Below are positions 9,105 to 18,247 of a stretch of 64,000 bases of DNA, piece after piece. Numbering within the stretch: the first letter of the stretch is position 1; each line of letters starts with the position of its first letter. Source of the stretch: Clostridia bacterium (GTDB taxonomy: Bacteria; Bacillota; Clostridia; Oscillospirales; Acutalibacteraceae). The translations under genes and the position numbers were made by a program. The notes under the pieces are model-generated. The model saw nothing but the letters and a program-made list of their open reading frames with translations. It did not search any database and was not told the origin of the DNA. The stretch is taken from NCBI GenBank assembly GCA_017441385.1, contig JAFRXY010000083.1:48168-112167 (forward strand). Reading direction: 5' to 3'.

Positions 9105-11588
9105 ATGAAGCTAAAGAAATTGCTTTCTATCACACTTGCGGCGGCAATGTTTCTCTCAGTCGGCACCGGACTGTCCGCCAACGCAAAGACAATCTCCTCG
9201 CCGGTCACGGGCAGCAGAGAACTGTCGGGTTCGGAACTGTCGGATTATATCGTTATGGCGGTCGACAGCGCAAAAAGCCATAATATCGGATCCCACAGTT
9301 ACAACTGGAACGGCATGGCGGAAAACGCGTGGAACTGGGCGGTTCCGTCCCATTCATTTCTGGCTGCCAACGCGGACGGCACATTTACCAGAGTGGAGTA
9401 CATCGGCGAGGAACTGATAATTGAGAATTATTCCTCCGCGCTGGCGCTGAAAAGCACCAAAAAACTTTCGCCGGAACTGCCTCTGTTCGGCGGTTTCTTC
9501 TCAGGCGCAAAGTATAACTTTATCGTGTACGGTCAGGAAAATACCGAGGACAGCGACTCTGTCGAAACGGTCAGGGTCGTCAAATACGACAAGTCATGGA
9601 ATCGAAAGGGCGCAAAGTCATTCTACGGCATCAACACGCACGTTCCGTTCGACGCGGGAACGGTCAGCATGACCGAGGACAGCGACAGACTCTATATTCA
9701 CACATGCCATACAATGTACACTTCCGGTGACGGATACAACCATCAGGCCAATATGACTTTCTTCATCAACAAAGAGTCCATGGAGACGGTCTATCAGTAT
9801 TATTCCGTCATGAACATCGACCAGACCGGTTATGTTTCCCATTCCTTCAATCAGGTCATCCGGACGGACGGAAAGTATGTCTACACGGCTGATCACGGTG
9901 ACGCATACCCCCGTTCCATCGTGATTGTCAAGCGGAACATGAACGGCAGTCCTGCCACAAACAGCAGCGTCCTTGCCATCAAAGGAAGCATCGGAGCAAA
10001 TCAGACCAAGGCAACGCTGGGAGATATGCAGCTTTCGAGCAGCAATGTGATTACAGCAGGCGCTTCCGTCAAGCAGGACGACAGTTTCGACAACCGCAGT
10101 CAGAAAAATATTTTTGTGTCAGCGCTTTCCAAGAGTGCGCTGACTTCACAGTCATTCATCTGGCTGACGGACTATGAGGAAGACGCGGGGATTACGGTGT
10201 GCAATCCCTATCTTGTCAAAACCGGCAACAACAGCTTTGTAGCGGTCTGGGAAGAACTGTCCGGCGCTGGAAACAAAATCAGATTCGCAAAGATCGACGG
10301 CAGCGGAAAGCTTTCCGGCAGCGTAAATTCTCTGGGTGAAGATACCGACGAGGGACTTTCCGACTGTGCCCCGATCTTTGCGAACGGGAAAATCATTTGG
10401 TATTCGTCAGGCTCCCGCTCCGACAGCTGGTGGAATCTCACCAACGCCGCGCCGAATTTCTACAGAGTACCGGTCAATCTCAGTGCGCCGTTTATCACTT
10501 CCCAGCCCGCCAATGTCACGGCAAAGGTCGGCGATACCGTCACATTCACCGTTAAGGCAAAGGGCAGCGGACTGACTTACCAGTGGTATTACAAAAAGAA
10601 GAGCGATTCCGGCTGGAAGGTATGGAGCGGACATACCGACGCTTCCGCCTCAGGAAAAATGACGGCCGACTGGGACGGTATGCAGGTGTACTGCGCCGTA
10701 AGCGGAGCGGACGGAGAAACTGTCAATTCCGAACCCGCCGCGGTGACATTGCGGAAGGAACTGACCGCCGCCATGACCCCGCAATATGCCTCCCCCCGCG
10801 ACGCGGGAACCACCATCAAGCTGACGGTCGCCGCATCAGGCGGCACAGGCTCCTACAAATACAAATTCTACAGCGAATGCAACGGCGTCTGGACGAAGCT
10901 GTGGGATTATTCCGACAGCAATACCTACAACTGGCACGCCACTACCGTCGGTACACATACCGTTTACTGCGACGTCAAGGACAGCAGCGGCAAGGTGGTA
11001 TGCAGCAACTTCAAATATCAGATCAACAAAGGCTCGGCCTTTGTCGCCGACCTCAACGCCAACAGGATTTCCGGACAGTACACCGGCACCGAAATCAGGC
11101 TGCTGGCCGCTTCTTCCAACGGCGTCGGAACGATACAGTACAAATTCTATTCGGAAAAAGACGGCCACTGGGCGCGGCTGAAGGATTACGGCACGCAGGA
11201 TTATTTCCTCTGGACTCCGACCGGAGCCGGCTATTACAACCTGTATGTGGACGCAAAGGACGCAGCGGGACATTCCGAAAGCAAGCGGCTTTGCTTCACG
11301 GTGGAATCTGGCACCCCGCTGAAAGTCAAATCGCTCACCGCCAATCCCTCCGCACCCGCTGTCGGAAGTTCGGTCAAGCTGACCGCCGCAACCGACGGAG
11401 GTCTCTCCCCCGTTACCTATAAATTCTACTATGAAATGGGCGGATCATGGGTCAAAATCAGGGATTTCGCTTCGTCCAACACCTGCACGTTTACCCCTTC
11501 CAAGGCGGGAACCTACCATATTTACGTGGACGCCATCGACGGAAAAAAGAACACCCAATGTAAAATGATCACCGTTACGGTGAAGTAA
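9105..11588 (+). CDS. Large secreted protein with an Ig-like domain and three C-terminal repeats
   Basis: This 827-residue protein has a clear signal peptide (MKLKKLLSITLAAAMFLSVG, cleaved near ANA) and no membrane anchor. The ATG at 9105 is chosen over the one at 9066 because AAAGGAAA precedes it. Residues about 40-455 form a beta-rich, propeller-like region I cannot assign. Residues about 458-550 look like an immunoglobulin-like domain (SQPANVTAKVGDTVTFTV, QWYYKKK). The last 270 residues are three repeats of about 90, each with YKFYSE or YKFYYE, then W and Y/F positions and a final YxDxKD; they resemble the Y_Y_Y / PKD-like modules of clostridial surface proteins. It is probably secreted and acts in surface or substrate binding. 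It is transcribed alone, between a promoter and a strong terminator. Confidence 0.8.
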   Translation: MKLKKLLSITLAAAMFLSVGTGLSANAKTISSPVTGSRELSGSELSDYIVMAVDSAKSHNIGSHSYNWNGMAENAWNWAVPSHSFLAANADGTFTRVEYIGEELIIENYSSALALKSTKKLSPELPLFGGFFSGAKYNFIVYGQENTEDSDSVETVRVVKYDKSWNRKGAKSFYGINTHVPFDAGTVSMTEDSDRLYIHTCHTMYTSGDGYNHQANMTFFINKESMETVYQYYSVMNIDQTGYVSHSFNQVIRTDGKYVYTADHGDAYPRSIVIVKRNMNGSPATNSSVLAIKGSIGANQTKATLGDMQLSSSNVITAGASVKQDDSFDNRSQKNIFVSALSKSALTSQSFIWLTDYEEDAGITVCNPYLVKTGNNSFVAVWEELSGAGNKIRFAKIDGSGKLSGSVNSLGEDTDEGLSDCAPIFANGKIIWYSSGSRSDSWWNLTNAAPNFYRVPVNLSAPFITSQPANVTAKVGDTVTFTVKAKGSGLTYQWYYKKKSDSGWKVWSGHTDASASGKMTADWDGMQVYCAVSGADGETVNSEPAAVTLRKELTAAMTPQYASPRDAGTTIKLTVAASGGTGSYKYKFYSECNGVWTKLWDYSDSNTYNWHATTVGTHTVYCDVKDSSGKVVCSNFKYQINKGSAFVADLNANRISGQYTGTEIRLLAASSNGVGTIQYKFYSEKDGHWARLKDYGTQDYFLWTPTGAGYYNLYVDAKDAAGHSESKRLCFTVESGTPLKVKSLTANPSAPAVGSSVKLTAATDGGLSPVTYKFYYEMGGSWVKIRDFASSNTCTFTPSKAGTYHIYVDAIDGKKNTQCKMITVTVK

Positions 11589-11597
11589 TGCCGACAA

Positions 11598-11648
11598 AAC
11601 AAGGCTGTTGCCCTCCGAACATTCAATCGGAAAGGCAACAGCCTTGTT
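11598..11648. terminator. Bidirectional terminator between convergent genes
   Basis: AACAAGGCTGTTGCC (11598-11612) and GGCAACAGCCTTGTT (11634-11648) form a perfect 15-bp stem. It serves the 9105 gene from the left and the zinc-ribbon gene from the right. Confidence 0.9.
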
Positions 11649-11663
11649 GATTATTCGAAAATT

Positions 11664-12116
11664 TCAGTTCCACATCAGCATGTGTCCGTTTTCCATTTCG
11701 CTTCCGCATTCAGGGCAGTCGACAGGGGTATCAGCGGTAAGACGCATGATGTTCTTCATAGGGCTGCCGCATTTCGGGCAGAGATGCTGGTGCTTCTCCA
11801 CCAGTTCGTACTCGCTCATGTCCCGCCCGAAGACATCGTCATCGGCACTCCGGCCGGAATCTTTCGGCTTGTAAAAATCAAGGCTGCTTTCGCACTCAAC
11901 CGTCCGGCACTCCGCGCAGTAATAAATCTCGTTCATCGCGTCGATACACCCGTTGGGGTATTGCTCAAACAGCAATTTCAGCTTTTCTCCGTGAACGCCG
12001 CTTCTGGCTTCCTCCGTCTTTTCGCTCAGAACATGATGATACATCATACCGCAGCCGGCAAACAGATTGCGGGAATATCCGCATTTCCTGCACACAAGAC
12101 TGTATCCCATACCCAT
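11664..12116 (-). CDS. Small cysteine-rich zinc-ribbon protein
   Basis: This 150-residue cytoplasmic protein has four pairs of CxxC: CRKC near the N-terminus, CAEC in the middle, then CPKC and CPEC near the end. That pattern suggests two zinc ribbons. The middle contains an acidic linker. I do not recognise a named family; similar small proteins are common as hypotheticals in Clostridia. The start is well set by AGGAGG 8 nt before the ATG at 12116. It has its own promoter and ends at a shared terminator, so it is monocistronic. Confidence 0.75.
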   Translation of the reverse strand: MGMGYSLVCRKCGYSRNLFAGCGMMYHHVLSEKTEEARSGVHGEKLKLLFEQYPNGCIDAMNEIYYCAECRTVECESSLDFYKPKDSGRSADDDVFGRDMSEYELVEKHQHLCPKCGSPMKNIMRLTADTPVDCPECGSEMENGHMLMWN

Positions 12117-12154
12117 AATAACGCCTCCTGTTTATTCTCAAATTTTATACTCTT

Positions 12155-12183
12155 ATGGTAACACAATTCCCCGGCAAAATCAA
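12155..12183 (-). promoter_or_regulatory. Predicted promoter of the zinc-ribbon gene
   Basis: Minus strand TTGATT (12178-12183), 17-bp spacer, TACCAT (12155-12160). Confidence 0.5.
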
Positions 12184-12198
12184 CTGTGAATTCCGATG

Positions 12199-12227
12199 TT
12201 GACAAAAAATCCGCTGTGTGTTAAAAT
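12199..12227 (+). promoter_or_regulatory. Predicted promoter of yigZ
   Basis: TTGACA (12199-12204), 17-bp spacer, TAAAAT (12222-12227); a near-consensus sigma-A promoter, back to back with the minus-strand promoter. Confidence 0.75.
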
Positions 12228-12287
12228 CAAATCAACGCATATACATGATTGGTATGAGAAACCACTTACAGAATGGGCGGCTGATCT

Positions 12288-12914
12288 ATGACCGAATACA
12301 AAACACTACGAGCGGCAGCGCAGGATGAATTCACCGAAAAGCGCTCCAGATTTATCGGTTATGCCCGTCCGGTTGCCAATGAACAGGAGGCGCTTGACTT
12401 CATCACGGAAATAAAGTCAAAACACTGGGACGCAAAGCACAATGTATACGCCTACTGTCTCCGCGAGGGCAATACCTGCCGCTATTCCGACGACGGCGAA
12501 CCTTCCGGAACTGCCGGAATGCCCGTGCTGGGCGTCATCAGGAAATCCGGACTGACCGATTGCGCGGTGGTTGTCACACGTTATTTCGGAGGTATTCTTC
12601 TGGGCGGCGGCGGTCTGGTGCGTGCTTACAGCCACGCCGCTTCCATCGGAATCGCCGCCTGCGGCATTCTCACCATGCGGATGTGCCTGATCTGCCGCCT
12701 AGACTGCGACTACAACCAATATGGCAGACTTGCCGCTCTGATACCCGAACACGGCGGAAGCATAAGCGACACAGCCTTCGGAGAATGCGTCGGCATTTCC
12801 TTCCGTATGACGAGAGAGGACTTCGCACGCTTTGAGCCCATGCTGGCCGACGCTACCGGAGGCAGCGTAAAGGCTGAAATCTCAGGCGAAGACTTCTTTG
12901 CTGTCGACGGATAA
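12288..12914 (+). CDS. yigZ: YigZ / IMPACT family protein
   Basis: This 208-residue protein belongs to the YigZ/YvyE group of the IMPACT family. The core signature is clear: the N-terminal KRSRFIGYARPV, then AKHNVYAYC, YSDDGEPSGTAGMPVL, and TRYFGGILLGGGGLVRAY. A second alpha/beta domain follows from about residue 130. Eukaryotic IMPACT regulates GCN2; the bacterial role is not settled, though ribosome or nucleic-acid binding has been proposed. It has its own promoter, and the lipoprotein gene at 12999 follows 84 bp downstream. Confidence 0.93.
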   Translation: MTEYKTLRAAAQDEFTEKRSRFIGYARPVANEQEALDFITEIKSKHWDAKHNVYAYCLREGNTCRYSDDGEPSGTAGMPVLGVIRKSGLTDCAVVVTRYFGGILLGGGGLVRAYSHAASIGIAACGILTMRMCLICRLDCDYNQYGRLAALIPEHGGSISDTAFGECVGISFRMTREDFARFEPMLADATGGSVKAEISGEDFFAVDG

Positions 12915-12998
12915 TGTATCTTTTTCACCGTGTTGGAAATAATCAGCCTGATAAATGCCGGTTTACGATGGCTGGAAATTCATAAAGGGGGTTTTCTC

Positions 12999-13361
12999 TT
13001 GAAGAAAGCAGCATGTGTTATTATTTCATTCCTGTTCATTTTTACCCTTGTTTCGTGCGGCGCAGCGGATAATTCCAAGATCGTCGGAACCTATCAGCTT
13101 ACCAAAGCGCAGGGGGTCGGCATTAACCTTACCAGCGAGCAGATTGACTCGCTCAGGGCCATCGGTATGACGGCCACTCTTGAAATGAATGACGACAACA
13201 CCGCTGTCATGGATATTTTCGGCGAAGAGCTGCATTTCACCTATGATTTCGGCAAAATGATTTTCATTTATGAGGGCAAGAAAGAAAAATTTACATTTGA
13301 CGGCGAAGTAATTGCTTTCAACAATGAAGGCAGGGAACTTGAATTTACTAAGGTCAGTTGA
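12999..13361 (+). CDS. Small lipoprotein, lipocalin-like
   Basis: This is a predicted lipoprotein of 120 residues read from a TTG start at 12999, with AAAGGGGG 7-8 nt upstream. Starting there gives a clean signal peptide, two lysines then a hydrophobic run ending LVSC. An ATG at 12930 in the same frame would add 23 residues without a ribosome site. The mature part (KIVGTYQL, then alternating strands) resembles the small lipocalin-like lipoproteins that are abundant in Ruminococcaceae. Its function is unknown. A hairpin follows directly. Confidence 0.65.
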   Translation: MKKAACVIISFLFIFTLVSCGAADNSKIVGTYQLTKAQGVGINLTSEQIDSLRAIGMTATLEMNDDNTAVMDIFGEELHFTYDFGKMIFIYEGKKEKFTFDGEVIAFNNEGRELEFTKVS

Positions 13362-13369
13362 CAAAAGAA

Positions 13370-13400
13370 TCCGGGTCGTTTTCCGGCAGATCGACCCGGA
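13370..13400 (+). terminator. Hairpin after the small lipoprotein gene
   Basis: TCCGGGTCG (13370-13378) pairs with CGACCCGGA (13392-13400) around a 13-nt loop. There is no T-run, so termination is uncertain. Confidence 0.5.
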
Positions 13401-13620
13401 AGTTGACTGAGAGCCTGTTCAGTATCTCTCCACGCACGTCCCACTTGCATCTTTTCCGCCATATTTTGCCAAAATCCTCGTTAATACACAAAGTATTGCC
13501 TGCGGTTTTGGCTTCATATGACGAAAAATTTGACTGCGCGGTACGCACACGCGGAGATACGTCAGCAGGCTCTGAAACCCAAATTATTCTTTTTCTTTGT
13601 CTCAACTACCGTATTTATTC

Positions 13621-13649
13621 TTGACAAATTTATAATGTTTTGTTAAAAT
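13621..13649 (+). promoter_or_regulatory. Predicted promoter of the paired lipoprotein genes
   Basis: TTGACA (13621-13626), 17-bp spacer, TAAAAT (13644-13649); a TATAAT also overlaps at 13649-13654. Confidence 0.7.
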
Positions 13650-13695
13650 ATAATCAGTATTTTTAGATTTTCTTCAATGAGAGGATGCGCTTGTT

Positions 13696-14175
13696 ATGAA
13701 AAGATTCACGTTTAAAGCAGCTTGTTTGCTTGTAGCTGTCGCAATGACCGCTTTTCTGCTCACAGGCTGCAAAGAGAAGGATCCCGTGTCTACGAACGAC
13801 TTTGAAACGACCGCTGCCCAAAAGGGTTATATGGTTCAGGACGGAACGGATTTCTTTAAGGATTACGATTATATAAAGCTGGTAACGCTTGCCGCGCCGC
13901 AGGACAAATCCTTTCAGATAGAGTTTTATGAGCTTAATGATGAAGCTACCGCAAAATCTTTCTACGAAAGCAACAAAAACAATTTTGTCATGATGAAAGG
14001 TGAAGACTTCATAGATAAGAGCGATTCCGGAAACAACTACGATTTATATAAGCTGGAAATGTACGGCAAATTCATGATGATAGAACGCGTAAAGAATACC
14101 GTTGTGTATGTGCCTTCTACCGACAGTGAAAACAAGTCCGCCATTGAATCGTTTTTAAGTGAACTTAAGTATTAA
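13696..14175 (+). CDS. Lipoprotein, first of a tandem paralogous pair
   Basis: This 159-residue lipoprotein has a signal peptide ending LLTGC. The mature region has a short alpha/beta pattern with FQIEFYELNDEATAKSFY in the middle and NTVVYVPSTDSENKSAIESF near the end. These blocks match the next gene closely (FQIEFYVITDKDSAKQLY, NTMVYVPPTDKTNKDAIEKF), so the two are tandem duplicates. I do not recognise the family. It is exported and membrane-tethered; a sensing or binding role is a guess. Confidence 0.75.
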   Translation: MKRFTFKAACLLVAVAMTAFLLTGCKEKDPVSTNDFETTAAQKGYMVQDGTDFFKDYDYIKLVTLAAPQDKSFQIEFYELNDEATAKSFYESNKNNFVMMKGEDFIDKSDSGNNYDLYKLEMYGKFMMIERVKNTVVYVPSTDSENKSAIESFLSELKY

Positions 14176-14226
14176 GCCGATTAGCGGTCAACATGATATC
14201 CACAAAAAAGAAGAGAGGTTTTACTA

Positions 14227-14700
14227 ATGAAAAAAGCAATTAAGTTGACAGCTGTGGTTCTGTCGGTTATCCTTCTTGCATCACTGCTGACATCCTGCAA
14301 AAAGAATCCGTCTGATACCGCGGCATTCAAACAGCTGGCCGAAAAGTCCGGTTTTGAAATCCATGACGTGACCCAGCAGTATGCCGACGCTCCGCAAATC
14401 AAAGAAGCCACCGTTGTCGCTCCTTCGAGCCGTGAATTCCAGATTGAATTCTATGTGATTACCGACAAGGACAGCGCTAAGCAGCTTTACCTTGCCCAGA
14501 GCGAGGTTGTCGACGGATATAAGGATTCCAACTTTATCGGCACCAGTTCGAACGGTCAGAATTATGCAAGGCGTACCGTCGTCACCAACGGCAAATATCT
14601 GATGGTGTCCTATATAGAAAATACAATGGTATATGTTCCGCCTACAGACAAGACAAACAAAGACGCCATTGAAAAGTTCCTGAAAAATTTCGGATACTGA
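14227..14700 (+). CDS. Lipoprotein, second of a tandem paralogous pair
   Basis: This 157-residue lipoprotein has a signal peptide ending LLTSC and is a diverged copy of the preceding gene. It keeps the length, the FQIEFY block and the NTxVYVPxTD block. It starts 51 bp after its paralogue with an AGAGAGG ribosome site and is followed by a strong terminator, so the two form one transcript. No known function. Confidence 0.75.
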   Translation: MKKAIKLTAVVLSVILLASLLTSCKKNPSDTAAFKQLAEKSGFEIHDVTQQYADAPQIKEATVVAPSSREFQIEFYVITDKDSAKQLYLAQSEVVDGYKDSNFIGTSSNGQNYARRTVVTNGKYLMVSYIENTMVYVPPTDKTNKDAIEKFLKNFGY

Positions 14701-14714
14701 TGATTTCACATTTT

Positions 14715-14761
14715 CGCGGTTTTACTCAATGAGAGAATTCTCAGAGTAAAACCGCGTTTTT
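14715..14761 (+). terminator. Terminator of the lipoprotein pair
   Basis: CGCGGTTTTACTC (14715-14727) and GAGTAAAACCGCG (14744-14756) form a perfect 13-bp stem followed by TTTTT. Confidence 0.92.
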
Positions 14762-14782
14762 CATATTTGACAATCTTCTATA

Positions 14783-14811
14783 TTGACTTTTTTATTGATT
14801 ATTACTATAAT
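14783..14811 (+). promoter_or_regulatory. Predicted promoter of the CotH/VTC operon
   Basis: TTGACT (14783-14788), 17-bp spacer, TATAAT (14806-14811), 49 bp before the first start codon. Confidence 0.75.
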
Positions 14812-14859
14812 TATACATGAAATCATTTGATTATTTTGCGAAATGATGTGATGTAGAAT

Positions 14860-17409
14860 ATGGCGACAGCTATTGCTTTTATCTGCCTAGCCGCTCTTTT
14901 CATTGCGGTATCGGCTATCAGTCTCTCCATTGCAAACCTTCCCTATTGTCCTTCTGAGCCAAAGAAATCACGGTTGATAAGAATTGGGGTCATTATAGGC
15001 TGTCTGCTCTGCAACGCCGCGGTATTCTTTCTGCTGCACCTTGTATTCAGGGGAAACGGTGATATTATGAATACCCTGCGTAAAGCGGCTGGCGCAAAGC
15101 TGAGTTATCAGTCGTTGCATTTCATCTACGGTATTTTGCTGCTATGGGTTCCCGTCGCCGCCTGTACCGGCTTTGCCATACGTTCGGCGGTGCTATCCCG
15201 TCTGGGAGAGGACACACCATTTATTCCTCCGGAAAACCGCCGCTGCAAGAGGCTTCTGACGACATTTGACCTGAGTCTTCTCGGCATAGTCATTCTTTCC
15301 TCCATGGCTTTCAGCGCCGGAGGAGTCAGACACCTTAAGCTCAACGAGATCTGTGACGCCAAAGTGGGAAGGGTCTCCAACGGCGGTTACATCGAGCTGT
15401 TTAACGAAGGGAGCCTTCCCTGCCGCACAAGGAGACTTTACCTGAGCAACGATGAGGAAAATCTCAAAAAATATGAACTTCCCGACATGCTTGCGGAAGC
15501 GGGCGGACTCCTTCTGGTTCCGCTGGAAAAGGATGTTTTCACTCTGAACAAATCCGGTGGCAGCGTCGTGATACTCTCCGACAGCAGCGGAAGAATTATC
15601 GACAAGGTCGTGGCGGACAAGCCGCGCAGCGGGAATTATTCCTATTGCAGGGCAGATTCCACCGACCGCTGGAATTATATGCACCCCACTCCCGGAGAAG
15701 AAAACGACGCGTCCGCCGCGATTCTGCAAAAACCGGCATTCTCAGCCGCCGCCGGCTATTACAGCAGCGAATTCGATCTGACTCTCACAGCGGAAGAAGG
15801 CACGGAAATCCATTACACCACCGACGGCAGCCTTCCCACCAAGGATTCTCCGGTCTATACAAAGCCCATCCGGGTGACCGACCCGAGCGATGAGCCGCCT
15901 GTACGCCGTTCCAAACAGAATATCGTCTACGACTGGAAGAATTACACCCCCCTCACCGAACCAGTCAAAAAAGCCTTTCTGGTCAGGGCGGTAGCCATGG
16001 ATGCCAACGGCGCAATGAGCGAACAGGCATGCGCTTCCTACTTTATCGGTCAGCGCTTTGACAGCAGCGTGGCGGTCATCTCGCTTGCCGTAGACGATGA
16101 AGATGTGTTTGGGGAGGACGGCATCTATGTCACCGGCAAGCAGTACGACGAATGGTACCTTGCGGGGGGAACCGGCGACCGTCCCACCGCCAACTTCGAT
16201 GTCAAAGGCACCGAGTGCCCAGTGAATGTGGAGTTTTTCGCCAATGGAAGGAAGCTCACCTTCAGCCAGAACGGAGGACTGAGGATTCAGGGCGGTTCCA
16301 CCCGCTGGCTGCCACTGAAACGCCTTTCTGTATTCTCCCGCAAGGAATACAGCGGGCGCAGCACCTTCCCCGCCGAACTATTCAAGGGAAAGGCCACCCA
16401 CTCGGTCATGCTGCGGGACGGGCTGGAGAACGCGCTCAGCATGTATACCGTTCCCGACCGGGACGTCGCCGTACTGGAGAGCATTCCCGTGACGGTCTAT
16501 ATCAACGGCGAATACTGGTATGACACCTTCATGCAGGAAAAATACAACAACACCTACTTCCGTCAGACCTTCGGCGTGGAAAACGTGGAATTCCTCAAGG
16601 TCGGCATTACCGACGAAATCAAGAATTTCCTCGATACCCACGACCTTTCCGTGCAGGAAAATTATGAAAAGTTCGGGGAAATGGTGGATATCCAGAGCTA
16701 CATTGACTACATCTGCGCCAATGTCTTTCTGGGCAATACCGACTACAACGAATACGCCAACACTGCCATATGGCGCACCGTGTCAAAGGAAAACGATTCC
16801 TACGGCGACGGGCGCTGGCGCTGGGCATTCTATGATATGGATCTTCAGACCGCCGGATGCCGCAGCAATTACGGGTTGACCGACATCACCGACGCCCAGC
16901 TCGACACCTTCAATATCGTGTGCGACTGGGATCCGCCGGTCAACGAGCGAATCATCTACTGTGCGCTCAAAGCCAATCCGGAATTCCGAAAGCAGTTTGT
17001 GCTTTCCATGACGGATATGATCAACACGGATTTTACAGAGGAACGCATGTCCGCCCTTCTGAAAAAATACGGTCAGGACATCAGTTGGCACGACTATTTC
17101 TTCCGTGAACGTCCCGACAATATGATGGAATTCACCGCTAAAGAATTCAATCTGAAAAACAATACCGGTGAGCTGACAATTCAGTCCGAACTGCCGGAGG
17201 CCGGCAGCGTCAGGGTCAACACTTCGGTGATCGATCTCTCGCAAGGCAGCTGGACAGGCAGATATTTCACCGAATACAGCGTGTCCGTCACGGCCATTCC
17301 CAATCCCGGCTATACATTCAAAGGCTGGTCGAACGGGAAAACCGATGCGACCATAGAAATTCCGATAAACGGAGGTGTAACAATCAATGCGGTTTTTGAA
17401 AAGGAATAA
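14860..17409 (+). CDS. Membrane-anchored CotH-like protein kinase
   Basis: This 849-residue protein begins with about four membrane segments (within residues 1-155), then extracellular domains. Residues about 160-277 look like a lamin-tail domain (LKLNEICDAK, GGYIELFN). Residues about 290-337 match the chitobiase C-terminal-like domain (IHYTTDGSLPTKDSPVYTKP). The CotH domain covers about 397-733, with GGLRIQGGSTR, VYINGEYWYDTFMQEKY, FLGNTDYNEYANTAIWR and WRWAFYDMD. The last 80 residues form an InlB-type beta repeat (GYTFKGW). CotH proteins are secretory-pathway kinases that phosphorylate surface proteins. The ribosome site is weak. The next gene overlaps by 23 bp, and the neighbours suggest a surface phosphorylation or polyphosphate role. 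Confidence 0.88.
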   Translation: MATAIAFICLAALFIAVSAISLSIANLPYCPSEPKKSRLIRIGVIIGCLLCNAAVFFLLHLVFRGNGDIMNTLRKAAGAKLSYQSLHFIYGILLLWVPVAACTGFAIRSAVLSRLGEDTPFIPPENRRCKRLLTTFDLSLLGIVILSSMAFSAGGVRHLKLNEICDAKVGRVSNGGYIELFNEGSLPCRTRRLYLSNDEENLKKYELPDMLAEAGGLLLVPLEKDVFTLNKSGGSVVILSDSSGRIIDKVVADKPRSGNYSYCRADSTDRWNYMHPTPGEENDASAAILQKPAFSAAAGYYSSEFDLTLTAEEGTEIHYTTDGSLPTKDSPVYTKPIRVTDPSDEPPVRRSKQNIVYDWKNYTPLTEPVKKAFLVRAVAMDANGAMSEQACASYFIGQRFDSSVAVISLAVDDEDVFGEDGIYVTGKQYDEWYLAGGTGDRPTANFDVKGTECPVNVEFFANGRKLTFSQNGGLRIQGGSTRWLPLKRLSVFSRKEYSGRSTFPAELFKGKATHSVMLRDGLENALSMYTVPDRDVAVLESIPVTVYINGEYWYDTFMQEKYNNTYFRQTFGVENVEFLKVGITDEIKNFLDTHDLSVQENYEKFGEMVDIQSYIDYICANVFLGNTDYNEYANTAIWRTVSKENDSYGDGRWRWAFYDMDLQTAGCRSNYGLTDITDAQLDTFNIVCDWDPPVNERIIYCALKANPEFRKQFVLSMTDMINTDFTEERMSALLKKYGQDISWHDYFFRERPDNMMEFTAKEFNLKNNTGELTIQSELPEAGSVRVNTSVIDLSQGSWTGRYFTEYSVSVTAIPNPGYTFKGWSNGKTDATIEIPINGGVTINAVFEKE

Positions 17410-18247
17410 AACGGCCGCGCTGCTGATGGCGATATTCATCACTTCAGGCGCACTCTCCGGCTGCTCGCTCTATCAGCCGGATTCCGAAGCCGACAGCGGA
17501 GAACCCGCCGTCAGGCCGGTCATTGAAATGACGCGGGAGGACAGACGCACAACATCCGACAGCGCCAAGGAAATTGCCCTCGGCGCCGCGGGAGAAGAAC
17601 TGCTCATCACCGACGGCGGCGACTACAGGCTGAGCGGCGAAATGAACGGCTGCATTCACGTCAACGCGGAAGAACAGATCGTTCATCTCTTTCTGAACGG
17701 AGTGAATGTCAGGTCAGTCACCGCTCCCGCAATCTATGTCGAATCGGCAGGGAAGGTCATTCTCACCCTCCTTCCCGACACAGAGAATACACTTTCCGAC
17801 GGCAGCAAATACATCAGCGACGTATGCGACGGCTGTATATTCAGCATGTGCGACCTCACGGTCAACGGCAGCGGCAGCCTTTCGGTTTCCGGCTATTACA
17901 AGGACGCAATCCACACCAAGGATTATCTCAGAATATCCGGCGTGAAGCTCTTTGCGCGTGCGAAGGACGACGCGCTGCACGGCAACGACGGCGTGCTCAT
18001 CAGCGAAGCGGATATTTCCGCAGAAGCCGAAAAATGCGGCATACGCACCACCAAATCCGGCAAACTGCGCAAGGGCAACATCGAGATCACCGGCTCCACC
18101 CTTTCGGTCATTGCCGGTGAGCACGCGCTGAACGCTTCGCGCAGCATTTATATGGTCTCCAGCAAGGCATTTCTCAAGGGCGTGATGTCCAACAGCAAGG
18201 CGGATCACGATATCTTCATCGAGGAAGGGTGTCTGACCAATGGATAA
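17387..18247 (+). CDS. Cthe_2159-type carbohydrate-binding lipoprotein
   Basis: This 286-residue lipoprotein has a signal peptide ending in SGC (Cys26). From residue 60 on it has the repeating beta-helix pattern of the Cthe_2159 carbohydrate-binding family (DUF4353), with YRLSGEMNG, VHLFLNGVNV, SAGKVILTLL, DAIHTKDYLRISG and DDALHGNDGVLIS. The Clostridium thermocellum member binds polygalacturonic acid and calcium. The ATG overlaps the CotH gene by 23 bp, with GGAGGTG 8 nt before it, and the polymerase gene overlaps its end. It probably displays or binds polymer at the surface together with its neighbours. Confidence 0.85.
   Translation: MRFLKRNKTAALLMAIFITSGALSGCSLYQPDSEADSGEPAVRPVIEMTREDRRTTSDSAKEIALGAAGEELLITDGGDYRLSGEMNGCIHVNAEEQIVHLFLNGVNVRSVTAPAIYVESAGKVILTLLPDTENTLSDGSKYISDVCDGCIFSMCDLTVNGSGSLSVSGYYKDAIHTKDYLRISGVKLFARAKDDALHGNDGVLISEADISAEAEKCGIRTTKSGKLRKGNIEITGSTLSVIAGEHALNASRSIYMVSSKAFLKGVMSNSKADHDIFIEEGCLTNG

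Larger units (their letters stand above)
13362..13695. other. Intergenic region with a hairpin, an orphan reading frame and a promoter
   Basis: This 334-bp gap begins with a 9-bp hairpin and ends with a strong promoter for the lipoprotein pair. Between them, 13401-13620, I see no supported gene. A minus-strand frame (13354-13605, 83 codons, TTG start, no ribosome site) is open but starts within 100 bp of the opposing promoter and covers the hairpin. Confidence 0.5.

Noticed and set aside
13358..13624. Plus-strand open frame of 88 codons after the small lipoprotein
   Set aside because: It starts inside the lipoprotein stop region without a ribosome site and covers the hairpin.
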